Source: Pedinophyceae sp. YPF-701
Lineage: Eukaryota; Chlorophyta; Pedinophyceae
Reading direction: 5' to 3'
Assembly: GCA_916048055.1 (NCBI GenBank)
Contig: CAJZHL010000001.1
Location: forward strand, 434,001-498,000
Length of the DNA: 64,000 bases
Part shown: in pieces, positions 22,671 through 33,990 of the stretch
How the letters are laid out: the number at the start of each line of letters is the position of its first letter
Position numbering within the stretch: the first letter of the stretch is position 1
Notes under the pieces: generated by a model
The model's input: the letters and a program-made list of their open reading frames with translations, nothing else
Told to the model about the DNA's origin: nothing
The model's database searches: none
Translations under genes and position numbers: made by a program

Positions 22671-23797
22671 GCGGAATGTTCGACGTACCCAAGGACTCGC
22701 CAGACTGCTCTCGCCAAGTGCTGCACTTGCGCAGCGCGCACCGCGCGCCTGCGCCCTTGTCGTCGAGCATCCCTGCCGCCGTGAATGCGGGTCTCCCGCC
22801 GCTCAGGGGATTCGCTGCGCGCGTGAACGGGCCGCGAAAGGCCGGCCGGACGCGGCAGTTGTCCTGTCCTCGGACGGGTGGCTGCGCGCGCCTGGAGGCC
22901 CGACGCTCGGTCTAGACGTCTGAAACAGCGAGGTATCGCTGCTGCATGCGCACGCGATCGCTACTGCGCCCGGACATCGCGGCGCCGCGCTCGTTACAGC
23001 GGGGGAGGCCGTCCTCTGCTCATACAGGCCGGGGATGACGTCAGCCTTCCGGGTGGGGCCGCACCGGCACACTGCCATGCGAGGCCGCCGCTCGCATTCC
23101 TGGCGTGCCGGTATCGCGGTCAGGCCAGTACGGCACCGGCCATGCGCGTGGTCGCTACGGTGGGAAACGTCCCGCACAACGCTTCACGCAGCAGGACAGC
23201 ACAGTCGTGATGAGGATCACGCGGCACCGGTGGCGCGACACCCTCACAGCTGGAGTGCACTGTGGTCGCTTACAGTGGCAGAGGCCGTGAGCTAGGGGCC
23301 ACGGGGCACTTTGCGCCGTGCAGGTGAGGACAAATACTCGTCAGGGGTCCCTGAAGTGGGTGGGGTCCCCGACACTGATTGAGTTGGCCTGTTGGGGAGG
23401 GGGTGGACGACGTGCGTGGCGCGCGGGGGGCGGGGGAGGAGGGGGGGGGAGTCCTTGTAGTACAAGAGAAATGCCGTGGGGGGGAGTCCTGAAACTAGTG
23501 CGACATACATGCTGCGTGCGGTGCTCCGCGTGCGTTGCATGCCTGCGCGGGGCGGGGCCTCCGCCCGCCCGCAGCGTCCGCGCCCGGCGCCGCACCGCCG
23601 CCAACGCGGCGGCAGGGGCGGCGCTTGCGCATTGCTGCGGGCACTGGGCCGGTCCGGGCACGCAGGCACGGCCGGGTCGTCTGCGAATGACAGGGACGTG
23701 TTATGCAATCGTGCAGCAATGCACCGTCGGCGGGGGGCGGCCCGGGCGGTCGCCCGCCGCGCACTGCGCGCGCGAACAGCGCCGTCGTCGCGCGTCG
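22671..23797. other. Spacer, no gene seen
   Basis: About 1.1 kb between two minus-strand genes. Open frames exist on both strands but show no family motif or plausible splice structure. The promoter of the membrane-protein gene should lie near its left end. A G-rich stretch occurs at about 23395-23455. Confidence 0.4.
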
Positions 23798-26305
23798 TCA
23801 AACCGCCTGCGCCGCCGCCGTCCGCTGCCCCGCGTCCCCGCCGTGCTGCTGCGCCGCCTGCACGGACGAGTAGATCCCCGACAGCCACAGCCGCAGCTGC
23901 TCCTGCTTCACCATCCGCTCCTGGATGTCGACATCCAGCGCGCCGCGCTCCGTGTCCAGGCTCTGCATCTTGCGCCCGAGGTCCTCCATCTGCCGCTGCA
24001 CGCGCTGGATCTCGCGGTCCACCTGCGCCTTGCGGTCCCGGATCTTGCTCAGCTGGTGGCCCTCCTCCGCGACGGACCGGTGCAGCGAGCCCATGTAGGC
24101 CTCCAGGTCCGACGCCACGCCGCCGCCGGGCGCGATCGCGGCCGCCGCCGCCGCCGCCGCCGCGCCGCCCGCGGCCGCCTTGCCCATCGAGGAGCCCTCG
24201 TCCGGCGACGTGCTCGCGCCGCCCCCGCCGCCGCCGCCCCCGCCCAGGAGCGCCTGCAGCGTGTCGATGGCCATTGCCTCCGCGCCCTCGTCGCCCACCT
24301 CGCCGGCCTGCGCGGGGCCCTGCGCGTTGGCGGTCCCGCGCGCGCCGTGCACGGTCGACGCGCCGTTCGTGCGCCCGCTCGCCGCGGGCGTGTTCCCGCT
24401 CCCGCTGCCGTTGCCCGTGCCGGCGCCCGCCCCGGTGCGCGCGCGCTTGCGCGACGGCGGCTCGCTCCCGCCGGACCCGGACAGCAGCTGCGACGCCGTC
24501 ACCTCCACGCTGTCCTCCCCGCGCTGCTTCCGCGCCGTGCGCCGCGTCACGATCCCCTTGGAACCCTCGAGCGCGCCAATCGCCTCCGTCGCGCCGATCA
24601 GGTACGACGGCACGCGCGCCTCGCGGCCCTTGAGCTCCTCGATCGAGCGCCACTCGTTGTCCTCGTCCACCCAGAGCAGCACGTCGCGCCCGGGGCTCGA
24701 CCGCGACCGCGTGCCGGTCTCGTGCAGCTTGAACGACCCGGCGGCAAACACGCGGCCCTTCTTGCCGCTCGCGGGCTCGAGGAGGCAGCCCTCGGCGCAG
24801 CGGCACTCCGAGCAGTGGCAGAAGATGTAGTGCGCGGTCCGGGAGGACTCGCGGCCCCTGCGCACGCGTGCGGGGGTCGGGGTGGGGTGGGCGGGACGGG
24901 CGGTCTTGGGCGGGGGCGCGGGCGCGGGGGGGGCGGGGCGGCGCGGGCGGGGCGGCGGCGGGCGGCGGTGCGGACCTCGAGGCGATCTTGTACTTGCCCA
25001 TGTAGTTGGCCTGCGAGGAGGCGGGCGCGAGGGACGCCCTGCATGTTGCCAGCTCCCCCTTGACTCCGAGCCGCTCCAGGAGCTCCTGCGGGGGGGAGGT
25101 GCGCGCGGGAATCGCGAGGTTGGGAAGTGAGGGGATCGCGACGCGGGGGCGGGGGCCTCGGCGCGGCGCGCACGACCCGGGAGCGCGAGGGAGGACGGCC
25201 TCGATCGTTGCAGCGGGAGGGCGCCGGCGCCGGGGCGGTGCGCGCGGCAGGGGGGGGCGCGCGCGCCGCACGGGTTGGAATCAGCCATGGACATTCGAGT
25301 GGGCGGGTCGCCCTGCGCGTGCACGGCGCCTGGGCGAGCGGAAAGGCAACCGGTCCGCGCGGTCCGTGGCGCAAAGCCCGCGCCGCACGGTGCGCGGAGC
25401 GAGGGCGTGACGTGCCATCGAGCGAAGAGGGATCGTTCCCGACGGCAGGAAACGGCGCGCTCCCCGCGGGGACCCGCCGCCGGCGCGCGAGGGAGGGGCC
25501 AACCGGCGCGAGCTCGGGCCCCGCCGGTGCGGGCCGCGAGAAAAGTAGACCCGCGTCGCCCGGGCGCAAGCAAGGCAGGGTTATTCCGCGAGCCACGCGA
25601 CCGAGCGCGGCGGCCGCCCTCGAGGCGGTTATGCCCTCTGCCAGGCAGTTACCCGCGCCGGCGCGAGCGCGCCCGGGGGGCCGCAGGGGCCGCCCCCGCG
25701 CCGCCGCCGAGCAGGTCCCCGCGCGGTGGGCGCGGCGCCGCGCGAGGCACGCCAAAGCGCGGGGCACGCGCGGCGCATTCGGCGTGCCTCCAGTTTGCGT
25801 GCTCGGTTTTGGTCCGGGGGCGCACCAGGGCTCTCTCGCGCGTGACGGGCCCCGCGCGCAGCTCCAGGGAGGAGCTGCTGGACTTCTTGCCGCGCGACTG
25901 CGTGTTAGGGGGCCGGGCGGGGCGCGGGTGGGCGCTGAGCGGCCCGCAGGAACAAACTGTCAGGGCAACACGAGCGCGGCGCGCGGGCGCCGCACAGGCG
26001 GTCGTGCAGTCAGAGCAGCGTGCCCGGGTCGACGCGTCGGGGCTCTGGGAGGCGACGATGCGCACCTCGCCCGGACGCCGCCGCCCGGCGGAGCCGCTGT
26101 GGGCGTGGTTTGTGTGAAGGCTCTCTGCCAGCCCCGAGCCGCTCTGGTCGTCCTCCGCGGACTCGTCGTTCTGGTCGATGTCCTCGACGACGGGTGAGGC
26201 ATCTGCGGGCGTCGGTGCCGCCGCAGCGTCCGCGGGGGCGCTTCCCGGGGCTGGTTGGGGCACCTGGGCACTAGGGGGTGCCTCGCCGTCCGGTGGGCTC
26301 GACAT
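23798..26305 (-). CDS. Possible TDBD-like (Tify-binding) domain protein with coiled coil
   Basis: Two exons are clear: 25085-24976 and 24857-23798, joined in phase 2. They encode ELLERLGVKGELATC, then YMGKYKI, then HYIFCHCSEC and, downstream, RVFAAGSFKLHE. The C-x-CSEC followed by a Phe-x-x-His element and a VLLWVDEDNEWRSIEEL strand-turn resembles the Tify-domain-binding domain of plant transcription regulators; this is an inference. A Ser/Gly/Ala-rich middle has a polyglycine run and nine alanines, and a basic SRKRART patch. A coiled coil (about the last 110 residues) follows. The best first exon is 26305-26066, starting MSSPPDGEAPP, with an acidic stretch and a phase-0 donor that fits. It implies a 980-bp intron, so an extra exon or another start near 25295 is possible. 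The full model has 469 residues. Confidence 0.55.
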
Positions 26306-27431
26306 GACTGCGCCGATGCGACCGGGCGGAAAAATCACCGACCTCGCGCCGCCCGCGGGGTCCACCGCGGAGAGGTGCGCGCACGGGCTGGCAACGCCGC
26401 GCTCGGGGCAACGACGCAGCTCCAACAGCCACGCGCGGAAGCTTTCGGCGAGAATACCACTGCAGTCAGATCCGAGGCGTTGATTGTGGGCCAGACGTGC
26501 GCGCAGGCGCTCCCCTCATGCGCCCGCGCGGCGCCACGCAGAGGCAGGCAGGCAGACTGCGGCGTCCGACTCGGTTGGTCACGGACAGGGCCGAAGAAAC
26601 GCCCCGCCCGAGCGGCGCACGGCTCACGCACACGGCGTATACGTCCGGCGTCGCGCGGGCGGAGCACGGCCTGGTCGACGAACGTCGCGGGGCCGCGACA
26701 GACGGCAAATCGGCGAATGCGCTTTCCCGATCGAAACCAGGGCCGCGACGCCGTCGTCCAGCGCGCGCACCACTGCCCAAACGGACGCGTCATTCACGCG
26801 TACACGCACAATGTCGCCGGACGCCGCTCCGCACCGCGCGCCACGTCCCGCCCCTGCGCCTAGCCCTCATGCCAACGTTGGCGGGTGCCCTCGCGCCCGG
26901 CGCCGAGACACCGGCTGCGCACCGCACCCCGGTGCCCGGCCGCAACTCCCGATGGCCTCGGCGTCGCACCCGAGAGAAGCAGCCCACCAACAGCACCACT
27001 GGAACACCACAACGCTGCACACGAGTCCGTTGCTCCTCCGCCCGCACCGGCACAGCGGGGCCCCGCCCATACGGCCGCCCCCGTCGCCGTCGGCCGCGTC
27101 TCGCTCGCTGGGCGCCTGGCCGTCCGGCCCCACCGCGGCGGCCAACCGTCTCCGTACGCACACACCGACACGATGAGTGCGGGGCACAGGCACGCTCGCT
27201 CGCACCGCGGGGCGCCCACGTGCTCGCTGGCAGCTTCACGCAGAGCTGGCCAGGCACGCGGGCCCGGCTCCGCAGCCCCCTCCGCCGCCACGGGCGCGCT
27301 CCATGGCCCTCCCGCTGCTGCAATCACTGTTTGCTCGATTGATTTGAAATCGGTCGATTGAAATGAACCTTTCGAGTTACAGGCACACCCCCGCCGCGTG
27401 GTAGCCCAGTGCCGCCCGCCACGCGCCCGCG
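26306..27431. other. Spacer, no gene seen
   Basis: About 1.1 kb upstream of the TDBD-like gene and downstream of the LIM gene. Nothing recognisable is encoded. Near 27330-27365 an AT-richer patch has two CGATTGA copies, just past the LIM stop, which may belong to its 3' UTR. Confidence 0.4.
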
Positions 27432-28701
27432 TCACCGCGCCCCGCCGCACCGCTTGCACAGCGGCATCCCCATCGACTCCACGAACGTCCCCTGCAGCCG
27501 CGTGCCGCAGGAGCGACACTTGAAGCACGACGCGTGCCAGTGCCGCCCGATCGCCTCGATGGTGGTCATCTCGCGGCGGTTCAGACCCTCGCCGCCCATG
27601 CACGGCTTCCCGCAGCCCGAGCACCTGCACGCACCGGAACCCTCCCCCGCGCAACGTGAGATACCTTGTATAGTCTCAGCGCCTTTCTTTCGTCCGCAGT
27701 AACCCCCAGCGCCACGGGACCGCGAAGCAGGCATCGCGCCGTGACCGCGGGCCCCCTCCGGACAGCGGGCGGCCCACGGCGCACTGCGGCGGCGCTGTGC
27801 ACGTGTTCCAGGCGTGTGAGTGTGTGTGGCGCTCACCTGGGCGCCACCTGCTCTCCGAAGCACTCCTTGCACCACGGCCGCTTGCCGTGCTCGTAGTACG
27901 ACTTCGACGTCCCCCGGCCTGCGCGTCGCGACAGAGGCAGCAGCGCCCGCACCGCGATGAGCCTCCCAGGCAGCGCACGCGCACGCAACGGCCGAAGAAC
28001 GCCGCCCGCGTCACGCATTCTCCCGCCGCACACGCGCACCACGCTGCGGCACCTCCGTGACGGGCCGAACGCACCTGACAGCTGCTTCCCACACCCCTGG
28101 CACTTGAAGCAGGAGTTGTGAAACACCCCCTCCACGCCGTTCAGCTTCGCGCGCACGAACCCGCCCTTGTTCTTCGTGGCCTGCCCGCCGCAGATGCCGC
28201 AGTTCTCCAGGCTCCCCTGCGGCACGCCCGCGCTCGGCCCCGCGCCCGCGGCCCCCTCCTGCCTCCTGCGTGCTTTGCTGTCCTGCTTCTTCTTCTTGTT
28301 CTGCCTGTTGCGCGGCAGACTGCTCGCGGCGGTGCCTGCCGAGGTCCCTGCGCAGCGGCGCGGGTCGCAAGGGCGCGTGCGGGGCGTGAGCGGAGCGGTG
28401 ACGGGTTCCAGCGACGCCGAAGTGCATCCCCTGCGTGGAGCTGGGACCGCCGTGTTGAGTTACCTGGCTTTTTCGGCGCGCTGTCTGATGGTTGTTTCCT
28501 CCGCCGCAGGAGCCGGAACGCCACGGCGCCGAGGACGGCGGTAGCGGCGAGCAGAGTGGCCGCGAGCGTTCCCACGCCAGCCACGTCCACGTCCTCGTTC
28601 CCCCGCTTCTTCTTCTTCACGACCACCTGGCGGACCTTCCTCCGCACCTTCTTTCCATCCTGGTTGCGGTACGTTTCCGTGTAAGTCACCTCCTCGGCCA
28701 T
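27432..28701 (-). CDS. Membrane-anchored protein with two LIM domains
   Basis: LIM domains are double zinc fingers for protein-protein binding, often in actin or transcription scaffolds. Four exons, 28701-28464, 28347-28075, 27918-27837 and 27624-27432, close in frame for 261 residues. Residues 1-45 are charged and Lys-rich. A single membrane helix (about 46-64, VGTLAATLLAATAVLGAVAF) is followed by RRRK. A basic linker (NKKKKQDSKARRR) leads to LIM 1: CGIC, HNSCFKCQGC and CKEC. LIM 2 has CSGC, HASCFKCRSC and CKRC, and the protein ends nine residues after the last Cys pair begins. All eight metal ligands of both domains are present. The basic patch after the helix suggests the LIM domains face the cytosol or nucleoplasm. 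No signal peptide is seen, so it is a candidate signal-anchored protein. Confidence 0.85.
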
Positions 28702-29386
28702 CCTCTCGCCCGGCGCACTGGCAACACCGTAGCGCCTCGACGCGCTGCTCTACCGCGACGACGCCGCGCCCACGAGAGGCCTTCGACGGCCTTTATGCGT
28801 CCCGCGCAGCGCCGTGTGCGGCCATGTCCCGCGCGCCCTCCAGACGGGCGGGGGGGACGTCCGGCGCTCACATCCCCGTCGCACGGCGCCAGCGCGCGGC
28901 TCAGGGCCCGCTGCACGCGCGCGCACGCGTCACTGCCCGGGGGTTCTCGGCACCGTGTTGGCCTGCGGAGGAGGCGTGAGCGCGACCTGCATGGACGGAG
29001 GTGCAGCGGCCGTCTGGACGAGATCTTGGCGTATGTCCTCGTGGAGCCCGCGCCCTGTGCTCGCTTGTGTGACGTGACCTGAGCCTCGATGCCTTGAGAG
29101 GCCGCGGCCCCTGCGGGGGCGGGGCCTGCGGGCGAGAGACACGAGCAGCAGCACGTCTGCTTGCTTGAGGGGTGTCGCGTGCTTGGAGACGTTGACGTGG
29201 TGGCGCCGGCGCAGCACCGGATGACGTGTGTATTGACACGGCGCGCGCCACGGCCACGTTCGGCAGACACCGCAGGAAACAGGGCCTCGTTCTGTTCCGG
29301 ATCACCACGCCGTCCCGCGCGGACGCTGCCTCGCGCGAGGTGGAGCGCGGCGCCCCCCGGACGAGACGAGCTAGCCCAAGGCCGCG
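28702..29386. other. Divergent spacer between LIM and RBM genes
   Basis: 685 bp between two starts facing away from each other. It probably contains both promoters. No gene, TATA box or clear repeat was seen. Confidence 0.4.
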
Positions 29387-31903
29387 ATGGGAGAGGGGAG
29401 GGAGGACGGCAGGCGCCGGAGCCCTGAAGGGCACGACAGAGAGAGGGATGGCAGGCGCCGCGACGAGAGGGAGAGAGACGACCGCGGCAGCCGACGCAGG
29501 TGCGGGACACCTCTGTGTGTCTCTCGCGCGACAGCGGCAGGTCGCTTCCGAGAGCAAGCCGCCCCGGCCCAGCCGCCCGCTCTCAACCTTCCCGCCTCGC
29601 ATCGGCCACCGCAGGCAGCTCGTGAGCTACGCGGACCTGGACTACGACGAGCGCGGGGCATCGCGGGAGTGGCGCCGCAGCCGGAGCCGCAGCCGGGACC
29701 GCGAGCGCCGCAGGGACGACCGCGACGGGGATCACCGCAGGCGCGGCACGCCTCCTCGCCGCGGCGGCACGCGGCACAGCCCCGAGCGGTACCGTCGCCG
29801 GAGCCGCAGCGACGACCGCTATCGGCGCAGCCGTAGCTCGAGCCGCGAGCGCCACCGCAGGCGCAGCCACCACCGGCGGAGTCCCAGCTACGACGCGGCG
29901 CCACGCCGCCGGCGCAGCTGGTCGCGCAGCCCGTCGCGCGGGCGCCGGCGCCACAGGTGCGCGAAATCGCCGCGTCGCCATCGCCGTCCGGACGCCGCCG
30001 GCGCAGCAATCGCGCGGAAGAAACCGCACTATTTGCAAGATGTGTTTTTTATGATGCGAAGATGCCGCCCGGGCGACGGCTCCGCTGCGCCGCCTCACGC
30101 GCGGATCGCTTTGTTTCTCGTTGTGCTGCAGCGACGGTCCGGACTGGACGTGCTGCGCGTGCACGCAGGACAACTACGACAGGAGCGACGTGTGCCGCAA
30201 GTGCGAGGCGCCCCGCGCCGCCGCGGCCCGCGAACCAGGCAGCGCGGCGCAGCCGTCGAACCGCGTGTACATGTGGCGTCTCCCGCGGCAGGCCGGCGAC
30301 GCCCAGATCGAGTCGGCGGTGCGCACGAGCCTCCCCGCCGAGTGCCGCGCTGCGCTGGAGCGCGTGCGCGTCGTGCGGGACCGCGCCGAGGAATCGCGCG
30401 GATACGGCTACTTGGAGTTCGAGAGCATCGACGCTGCGATCAAGGCGATCGAAACGCACAAGATGGAGCCCCTGCGCGTCAACGAGGCCACGTACGCTCC
30501 CGCCGCCAACACACAGCGGCCCCGCGCGCCTCCGCCGACAAGCACGTCGCCGGCGGCCCTGCGATGCTCCCACATCCTGCCGCGAAGCTCGCGCGCACGA
30601 TTTCGATCGCCAAGCGATCACGGGGCGGTTCGCGCCATCCGGGGAGCCCGACGTGTCCATGCGGCGGCTTTCTTCCTCCGCAGGCTGGCGATGGACTACG
30701 CCGTACCGATCGCGTACGCCCCGGCGCCCACGGACGCGCGGTCCGGCGGCGCGGCGGCGTACTCGGACTGGATGTGCACGCGCTGCCAGTGCAACAACTT
30801 CGCGCGCAGGGACGCCTGCTTCCGGTGCGGGGCGCCGCGGTCCGGCGAGCCGGTCCCCGACAACGTCGACAGCTCCCTGATGAACGAGCCGTCGCACGTC
30901 GTGCGCGCCACGGGCCTGGCGGCGGAGACCGGGGAGGTGGTGCTTCTGCAGTGGATGCGGCCGTACGGCGTCGTGGACGTGCGCGTGATCTGCGACAAGT
31001 TCACGGGCCGCCCGCGCGGGTTCGCGTACTGCGAGTTCGGGTCCGTCGCGGAGGCCACGCGCGCCATCAACGGCCTGCAGGGCGCAGTGCCGCCGACGCA
31101 GGCGACGCCGGTCAGGCTGCACTTCGCGCGCGGGAAGGAGGCGGGCGTCGGCGGGGACGCCGCTCCTGCGGCGGCGGCGCCGCGGGCGCACGGTGCGGCC
31201 GGCGAGGCGGCGTCGGGGTGGCAGCCGCTGCAGTTCGACGAGAGCGCGGCCCTGGGCGCGGCGGACGCGGGCGGGGCGGCGGACAAGGCGGAGAAGCTGG
31301 AGGACGACGCGGACGTGCCCGGGATGACGTTTGACGCGGCGTCGGGGTACTACCACGACCACACCACCGGCATGCTATACGATAAGAAGTCCCAGTGCTA
31401 CTTCCACGCGGAGCAGGCGCGGTGGATGCGCTACAACCCCACGACGACGAGGTGCGCGCGGCGCGGACTCACGGTGGTTTGCCGCGTGCTGCGCATTGGT
31501 ACTGCGCCAGGCGCGAGAGTGGACGTGTGCGGGTGCGCGCAGGTACGAGTGGGCGGACACGGGGGAGGCCGTGGAGGCGGGCGGCGGCGCGCAGGCGGCG
31601 GCGGGCGCGCAGGCGGCGCCGAAGAAGTCGGGCGCCGTCATTGGCCGCGGTGCGCAGCTGGACGCTGGGGCGTTGCTGCTGCACGCCGGGATGGGCGAGC
31701 GGCGCACGGGGGGCAAGGAGAAGGACAAGGACAAGGCCGCGGGCGCGGGTCACCGCGCAGATGGGTCCTTTGCAGGGCAGGCGGGGCGCGCGCAGGGGCT
31801 GGGGTACGCGCGAGGGGAGGAGGCGGGGCAGGCGGCGCAGGGGGAGCAGAACAAGAAGACTGTTGCTGGCGGCGTGGTGCGCATGGGGCGGCTGCGGGGC
31901 TGA
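29387..31903 (+). CDS. RBM5/RBM10-like splicing factor (RS, 2 ZnF, 2 RRM, OCRE)
   Basis: RBM5/10 and the plant SUA protein control splice-site pairing in early spliceosomes. Five exons are modelled: 29387-29499, 29615-29956, 30132-30491, 30684-31451 and 31543-31903. They give 647 residues. The N terminus is an Arg/Ser/Asp-rich RS-like region (about 1-150). A RanBP2-type zinc finger follows (DWTCCACTQDNYDRSDVCRKC), then RRM 1 (VYMWRLP ... GYGYLEF). A second RanBP2 finger (DWMCTRCQCNNFARRDACFRC) is followed by RRM 2 (VVRATGL ... GFAYCEF). An OCRE domain closes the core: FDAASGYYHDHTTGMLYD, then CYFHAEQARWMRYNP. The tail (GAVIGRGAQLDAGALLLHAG) contains no clear G-patch or C2H2 finger, which animal and plant relatives have. 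Intron 3 (192 bp) is in frame without stops. Confidence 0.9.
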
Positions 31904-32439
31904 GGCTGGCGCGGGCTGCGGTGGCGCGGCGTCGGCGACGTCAGCCCCTGGTGTGATGCGACGCGACGTGACGGCGTGCGCGCGGGGCTGCCCGAAGCAG
32001 AGTGGACGTGCCGTCGCTGGATGGACGGGGACGTCGTCGGGAAAGGCGAGGTGGGTAGCGTCTCGTGGGACCAACCACCACCACCTTGCTACCGCACCCC
32101 CCAGGGCGTCGTCATAGTTGTTTCCGGCCAGTTTGTGAGATGTCCGTGATTGTCATGCAACTGGAGATTCAAAGATCAGCAGGATATGTGCATTTACGAC
32201 GTGTGTCCGGCGCAGGAGCGGCATCCGGGGGGAGTACCCGCCGCAGGCCTCCTGCAGGGGTTCATCGCGAGATGACGGGGCGCGCACGCGACCACCATTC
32301 CCAAGGCATCGCGTTGGACCGATCTCGCACCAACTGCAAGGGTCCTGCACGCGGCGCAGCGACCTGGACTGAGCCGCGGCGGGAGCGCGCCCCTCGCTCC
32401 TCGCCAGCGCGCTCGAAGAGCGAAGGCCACCAGCGAACA
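31904..32439. other. Spacer, no gene seen
   Basis: 536 bp between two plus-strand genes, holding the 3' UTR of the RBM-like gene and the promoter of the next. Nothing else was recognised. Confidence 0.4.
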
Positions 32440-33990
32440 ATGTACGTCGACGTCCAGTCGTTCGCACTGGGCGCGGCCGCGGTCGGCGCCGTGGCCGTCG
32501 TGCGTGCGGTCCGACGCAACTTCCTGTGGAGCTGGCACGACCCCGCGCCGTGCGTTCCCGAGCTGGGCGACGGCGGCGTCGTCGGAGCGGACGAGGACCC
32601 GGGCGTCGTCACGGTGTACGGCGGCGGCAGGCTGGGCGAGGCGCACTTCAGCGTCAGTTGGGCGGTCAGTAGAGTGTGTTGCTTCCTGGAGCTGGCCGGC
32701 CTCGAGAAACGGTGCGTCGAGGCGCTCCCGGACAAGGGGCCGAAGCACAAGATGCCGTGGATCGAGCACCGCGGCAGGACGGTGACGGACTCGGGGTTCA
32801 TCATCAGGTCAGTGTGGCGGCGGTGTCGTGCTGCAACGGCGCCGTGCACCTGCCAACGGCGTGCTTCGTCGGCGTGGTTTCGGCGCCGGCGCGACGGGTG
32901 GGGCGCCTGGGACGCCGCGCGCCCACGTTGGCCACCCCTCCGACGTATCCACTGTCGAAGAATGAACTGAGAGATATGAAATACCAACTACCACCTACCT
33001 GTGCTTGCCACACCGCCGCGGCGCGCAGGTACCTGCGGAAGGTCCTGCCGCACCACCGCGGCGTCCAGGCGCTGTTCGAGTGCGAGGCGCGGGACCCGCG
33101 GCGCTGGGCGTGCGCCGCTGCGGCCGCGCGCCTGTGCAACGAGAGCCTGTACTTCTTCGAGCTGCACCAGCGGTGGGTGCGGCCGGGCCCGGGCGCGTGG
33201 GACGTCACGAAGAGCCTCTTCGCGGGCGTGCCGGGGCCGATCCGGCCGCTGATCAGCACGATGGTGCGCAACGACCTCAAGGAGTCGATGTACCGGGTGA
33301 GCGACATCACTTGCATATATACAATCTTACATACATATAATCTTCATAGATATAATCTTTTACATATAATCTTCATATATAATCAGAAACAGTACGTACA
33401 TGACAGCTTGCGGCTCAGCTAGGCCCCGCTCGCCCCTCGCGTTCACCAGGGCCGCGCGCGAGGTGGCTCGCGGCGCACGCTAGCATGCGGCCGTCACCCC
33501 GCACTGGTGCGACGCACTCACGTGGTTTGGTTTGACGCTCGCAGGTCGGAACGGCGCGGTTCAGTCAGACCGACATCGCCGCGGAGGTCGAGGAGATCAT
33601 CGCGACGCTCGAGGGGCTCCTGGGGTGCGCCGCCCGCCGCGTGCCTGCGCCGCCCTACCCTCACGCATGCCGGCAGCGCCCACGCCCGCACGCGCGACGC
33701 CGGCGCCCCGACGAGGCCCACCGCTGCGCGCGCGCACGGTTTGCCGTCGCAGGGGCGAGGAGTTCTTCGGCGGGGACACGCCGTGCGCGCACGACTGCAT
33801 GACATACTCCGCGCTCGAGCAGTACTTCCACGCGCCGTGGTACTCCCCCCAAACGACGCCAGCGGTGTTGCGGAGCAAGCGCCTCGCTGCGTACGTCGCG
33901 CGCGTGCGGGCGCTGGTCCCGCCGGAGAAGTGCGCGGCGCGTTTCGCCCGCATGCACGTGCCAGAGGCTGCCAAGTACCGGGGGGCGTGA
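32440..33990 (+). CDS. Failed axon connections-like protein (metaxin/GST fold)
   Basis: This family joins a thioredoxin-like N-terminal half to a GST C-terminal half, like metaxins. Four exons are modelled: 32440-32807, 33029-33296, 33545-33624 and 33753-33990. They give 317 residues. An N-terminal hydrophobic segment (FALGAAAVGAVAVVRAV) suggests membrane anchoring. The first half reads VVTVYGGGR ... CCFLELAGLEKR ... KHKMPWIEHRG and TDSGFIIR, matching the family pattern of sequence before and after the cis-proline. The GST half has FELHQRWV, then RFSQTDIAAEVEEIIATLEGLLG and, after the last splice, EEFFGGDTPCAHDCMTYSALEQ, the family's usual motif before the last helices. Biochemical activity in algae is unknown. 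The second intron carries an AT-rich repeat. Confidence 0.82.
33311..33396 (+). repeat. AT-rich degenerate repeat inside an intron
   Basis: About 85 bp with four or five imperfect copies of ATATAATCTT spaced 10-16 bp apart, inside intron 2 of the failed-axon-like gene. It is the most AT-rich stretch of this length that I noticed. It starts soon after the donor and does not disturb the splice sites. Confidence 0.7.

Noticed and set aside
20935-22923. A 662-codon plus-strand frame over the membrane-protein gene
   Set aside because: Low-complexity Arg/Ala/Gln content typical of the antisense of an Ala-rich protein; the minus-strand model has splice sites and hydrophobic helices.
23318-25063. 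A 581-codon plus-strand frame over the TDBD-like gene
   Set aside because: Antisense shadow of a Gly/Ala/Ser-rich gene; no motifs.
25281-25300. ATG near 25295 (MSMADSNPCG) as the start of the TDBD-like gene
   Set aside because: It has a good start context, but no nearby donor in phase 0 was clear, whereas the exon at 26305-26066 fits the phase. It is kept as an alternative in that entry.
27330-27365. Two CGATTGA copies as a possible transposon end or attachment site
   Set aside because: Only two short copies, no matching partner elsewhere in the window and no coding sequence for mobility nearby.
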